From: Streptomyces sp. NBC_01381
GTDB lineage: Bacteria; Actinomycetota; Actinomycetes; Streptomycetales; Streptomycetaceae
Length of the DNA stretch: 64,000 bases
Reading direction: 5' to 3'
NCBI RefSeq assembly: GCF_026340305.1
Contig: NZ_JAPEPI010000002.1
Location: 2,914,001 to 2,978,000 of the forward strand
Shown here: positions 61,444 through 64,000 of the stretch, one piece after another
How the letters are laid out: each line of letters opens with the position of its first letter
How positions within the stretch are numbered: position 1 is the first letter of the stretch
Position numbers and translations under genes: made by a program
Notes under the pieces: generated by a model
Database searches by the model: none
The model's input: only the letters and a program-made list of their open reading frames with translations
What the model was told of the DNA's origin: nothing

Positions 61444-62511
61444 ATGCGACCGCTTCATATAGGCCTGCTCGGCGCAGGCGGCATCGCACGCGCCCATCTG
61501 CCCGGCTGGCTGGAACTGGGTGCCCGCGTCAGCGTGTACACCGTCGACGGATCGGCCCAGAAGCTCGCCGCCGAATTCGAGGGGCGCGCAGGGCGCAAGG
61601 GGCACGCGGTCACTGCCGTGCCGAGCCTCGACGCGCTGCTCGACGACTGCACCGCCGTCGACATCTGCACCCCCACACCCACCCACAAGGAACTCGCCCT
61701 CGCCGCCGTCGCCGCGGGCCGGCACGTCGTCTGCGAGAAGCCTCTGGCCCTGACCGCGCGGGACGCCGAGGAGATCGCGACGGCCGCCGAGGCGGCGGGC
61801 GTGCACCTGCACCCAGCCCATGTAGTGCGCTACTTCCCGGCGTACGCGGCAATGCAACAGGCGGTGGAGCACGGCGAGTTGGGGGACTTGGCGGTACTGC
61901 GGTTCACGCGGGGCGGGGCGCGTCCGCAGTGGGCGCCCTGGTTCGGCGACCCCGCCAAGTCCGGTGGCGTGATCATGGACCTGATGGTGCACGACATCGA
62001 CATCGCCCGCTGGATCGCGGGCGACGTGGTCCGGGTGCACGCGCAGACCCGCGGCGTCGAGCACGCCACCGGCGCGGACGCCGAGGTCGTCTCCGCGACC
62101 GCCGTCCTCACCCACGCGTCCGGCGCCGTCAGCCATGTCACCGGCCTGTGGGGGCTCCCGGACCAGCGGTTCCGTACGACGTTCCGGATCGCGGGCGCCG
62201 ACGGACTGCTGCGACACGACTCGACGTCCGTGCCCGGCTACCGCATCACCGCACAGGGAGTGCGCGCGGCCAACGAGGGCATCCCTTCCAGCCCCATGAC
62301 GGAGAGCCCCTACCTGGCGGAGCTGCGGGAGTTCGCGGCGTCATGGCAGGAGGGCGGTGCCGCGCCACGGGTGAGCGCGCGGGACGGCATCGAGGCGGTG
62401 CGCATCGCCGAGGCGGTGGTGGAGTCGAGTCGTACGGGCCGCGCGGTCGAGATCCGGACGGACGCCAGGGCCAGTGAGGCCTTTGAGGCCATTCAGGAGG
62501 TCACGCGATGA
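61444..62511 (+). CDS. Gfo/Idh/MocA-family oxidoreductase
   Basis: A 355-residue NAD(P)-dependent sugar dehydrogenase-like protein with GLLGAGGIARAHLPGWLELG, the EKP motif VVCEKPLALTARDAEEI and the HxxD-type segment DLMVHDIDIARWIAGD. It follows the broken permease by 36 nt and overlaps the next paralogue by 4 nt, so both belonged to the sugar locus. ATG 61444 or the TTG before it may start translation. Substrate unknown. Confidence 0.88.
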   Translation: MRPLHIGLLGAGGIARAHLPGWLELGARVSVYTVDGSAQKLAAEFEGRAGRKGHAVTAVPSLDALLDDCTAVDICTPTPTHKELALAAVAAGRHVVCEKPLALTARDAEEIATAAEAAGVHLHPAHVVRYFPAYAAMQQAVEHGELGDLAVLRFTRGGARPQWAPWFGDPAKSGGVIMDLMVHDIDIARWIAGDVVRVHAQTRGVEHATGADAEVVSATAVLTHASGAVSHVTGLWGLPDQRFRTTFRIAGADGLLRHDSTSVPGYRITAQGVRAANEGIPSSPMTESPYLAELREFAASWQEGGAAPRVSARDGIEAVRIAEAVVESSRTGRAVEIRTDARASEAFEAIQEVTR

Positions 62512-63521
62512 AGGTCGCCGTGCTGTCGTTCGCCCATGTCCACGCGCGCGGGTATCTGCGGCTGCTCGCCCGGATGCCGGGAGTCGAGCTCATCGGCAGC
62601 GACCCGGACACCGGGTCGGCCGCGCCGGGTGAGGTGCGGGGTCGTGCCTTCGCCGACGATCTTGGGGTCGCGTACGCCGACTCATACGAGGAAGCCTTCG
62701 CCTGGTCCCCGGACGCGGTGATCGTCTGCTCGGAGAACGCCCGCCACCGTCCGCTGGTGGAGCTCGCGGCGTCGCACGGCGTGGACGTCCTGTGCGAGAA
62801 GCCGCTCGCCACGACGGTCGCCGACGGCGAGGCGATGCTCGCCGCGTGCCGGGCGGCCGGGGTACGCCTCGCGGTCGCCTTCCCGGTCCGCTTCAGCCCC
62901 GCGTACGCGGCCGTCAAGGCGGCGGTCGCCTCGGGCGAAGCGGGCAGGGTCCTCACCGTCTCCGGCGCGAACAACGGCGCGATGCCGACCCGGGCGAGGC
63001 GCTGGTTCGCGGACCCCGAACTCGCGGGCGGCGGCGCGCTGATGGACCACACGGTCCACATCACCGACCTCCTGGACGACCTGTTCGGCGACGCGCGCCC
63101 CCTCGACGTGTACGCGCAGACCAACAACCGTCTGTACGAGGGCGAGGTCGAGGCCGAGACGAGCGGGCTCGTCACCGTGACCTACGACAACGGCGCGGTC
63201 GCCACGATCGACTGCAGCTGGTCCCACCCGCGTTCCCACCACTCCTGGGGCGGGCTCGAACTCACCGTTGTCGGCGAGCGCGCGACGTTGGAGATGGACG
63301 CCTTCGACCAGTCGCTGCACGGCTACAGCGAACGCCGACGCCAGGGCCTGGAACTGCCGTTCGGGGCCAACCTGGACGAGCGGATGCTGCGGGCGTTCCT
63401 GTACGGGCCGCAGGACTCCGGCATGGATGTGGCCGACGGGGAGGGAGGCCTGCGGACGCTGAAGATCGTGGAGGCGGGCTATGCGTCGGCTCGGACGGGG
63501 GTTCCGGTGGCGGTTGGGTGA
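62508..63521 (+). CDS. Gfo/Idh/MocA-family oxidoreductase
   Basis: A 337-residue paralogue of the preceding gene. Its N-terminus VAVLSFAHVHARGYLRLLAR has a His-rich dinucleotide loop (AHVHARG) in place of GxGxxG, which is seen in a subgroup of the family. The EKP motif is VLCEKPLATTVADGEAML and the catalytic-type segment is LMDHTVHITDLLDDLFGD. The last codons are partly repeated downstream. Confidence 0.87.
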   Translation: MKVAVLSFAHVHARGYLRLLARMPGVELIGSDPDTGSAAPGEVRGRAFADDLGVAYADSYEEAFAWSPDAVIVCSENARHRPLVELAASHGVDVLCEKPLATTVADGEAMLAACRAAGVRLAVAFPVRFSPAYAAVKAAVASGEAGRVLTVSGANNGAMPTRARRWFADPELAGGGALMDHTVHITDLLDDLFGDARPLDVYAQTNNRLYEGEVEAETSGLVTVTYDNGAVATIDCSWSHPRSHHSWGGLELTVVGERATLEMDAFDQSLHGYSERRRQGLELPFGANLDERMLRAFLYGPQDSGMDVADGEGGLRTLKIVEAGYASARTGVPVAVG

Positions 63522-63817
63522 CGGGGCCGGTCGGCGTTTTCGGCGGAGGGCGCGCGGCGAAGGGATCCGGCGGAGGGCCATCGGCGGTGGCGCGGGCTGG
63601 TGTGCGAAGGCCTTAACGCACGTCCTGGCTCGGTCGGACGGGATTCCGGTAGCGGTCGCCGGACGGGCCCGGTCGGCGGTTCCGGCGGAGGGCCGCGGCC
63701 GAGGGCGCCCCTGCCGATGGACCCGGCCGTGACGCGGACGCGGGCCGGTGCGTGAAGGCCCCACCTCGCGCGCCGGCCCGCTCTGCAAGCAGACGCCGTC
63801 CGCGTCGCCCGGGTTGC
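63522..63817. repeat. intergenic region with imperfect direct repeat of the upstream gene end
   Basis: Roughly 130-nt imperfect copies: one from about 63489 (CGGACGGGGGTTCCGGTGGC) and one from about 63634 (CGGACGGGATTCCGGTAGC). Both continue with CCGGTCGGCG...TTCCGGCGGAGGG-like text and end near GTGCG(TG)AAGGCC. The first copy includes the final codons of the oxidoreductase gene. No gene is supported here. Confidence 0.55.
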
Positions 63818-64000
63818 TCAGCCGCCGAAGAGCTGGGTCCAGTAGGTGCCCGCCGAGCCGCCGCCCGCGAAGCCGACGCCGAGGTGGGTGAAGGAGGGTT
63901 TGAGGATGTTGGCCCGGTGGCCGGGACTGTTCATCCAGCCGTCCACCACCTCGGCCGGACTGCGCTGCCCGCAGGCGATGTTCTCGCCTATCGCGCGGTG
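63818..64000 (-). CDS. CAP/SCP-domain secreted protein, C-terminal part
   Basis: The visible 60 residues are the C-terminal end of a CAP domain: IGENIACGQRSPAEVVDGWM, NSPGHRANILKPSFTHLGVG, TYWTQLFGG and stop. The signature NSPGHRxNIL is intact. The 5' part lies beyond the window. Such proteins are usually exported and common in Streptomyces. Confidence 0.88.
   Translation of the reverse strand, partial: HRAIGENIACGQRSPAEVVDGWMNSPGHRANILKPSFTHLGVGFAGGGSAGTYWTQLFGG

Overview
The window is high-GC DNA with strongly GC3-biased coding, GTG starts, 4-base ATGA/GTGA overlaps, DasR-like and LacI-like sites, an LPMO gene, PPK2, HxlR, PadR and ROK regulators and sugar ABC operons without their own ATPase. 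All of this points to a Streptomyces chromosome, probably an arm or accessory-rich part, because pseudogenes and recombination scars are frequent. No rRNA, tRNA or CRISPR array was seen.

Layout. 1-2.3 kb: a membrane protein, an unidentified ORF with an in-frame stop, and a GlxA/AraC-type regulator broken by a 2-nt deletion. 2.4-6.8 kb: an iron-siderophore/cobalamin-type ABC importer facing an MFS exporter. 7.2-12.9 kb: copper handling (acidic Met/His membrane peptide, CopA ATPase, PCu(A)C-like chaperone), then an ECF sigma factor and a PadR-HAAS-membrane protein operon. 13-16.8 kb: small membrane proteins, remnants of a deoxysugar aminotransferase and a glycosyltransferase, and an FAD oxidase; the two flanking promoters share a 16-nt operator-like sequence. 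17-24 kb: a hypothetical protein, an HAD phosphatase, an antiporter scrap, a chitin-type LPMO with a DasR-like site, a dehydrogenase/CMD pair, an imine-reductase-like protein with HxlR, PPK2, and an EACC1-like small protein with a coiled-coil neighbour. 24.2-34.2 kb: a complete mannoside uptake and catabolism operon (binding protein, two permeases, GH38, mannose-6-phosphate-isomerase-like protein, ROK kinase, LacI). 34.2-44.5 kb: a LuxR ATPase regulator, an FAD oxidase, a membrane protein, an acyl-CoA dehydrogenase with a TetR-type operator, MscS, an NAD-kinase-like/SPFH pair and a methyltransferase.

45.4-56.8 kb on the minus strand holds the most coherent system: a nicotinate (vitamin B3) degradation operon. 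In order of transcription it has nicX, nicC, an MFS transporter, a three-subunit molybdenum hydroxylase with a CoxG-like partner, nicF, nicD, a MarR regulator and nicE. Every step from nicotinate to fumarate has a candidate. The hydroxylase genes carry a recombination scar: a 56-codon chimera made from the start of the Mo-subunit gene and the end of the FAD-subunit gene.

57.1-63.5 kb: a ROK-regulated sugar locus destroyed by a TnpB (IS605/IS1341-type) insertion, a deletion fusing a binding-protein gene to a permease gene, and frameshifts. Two Gfo/Idh/MocA oxidoreductases survive downstream. The window ends inside a CAP-domain secreted-protein gene.
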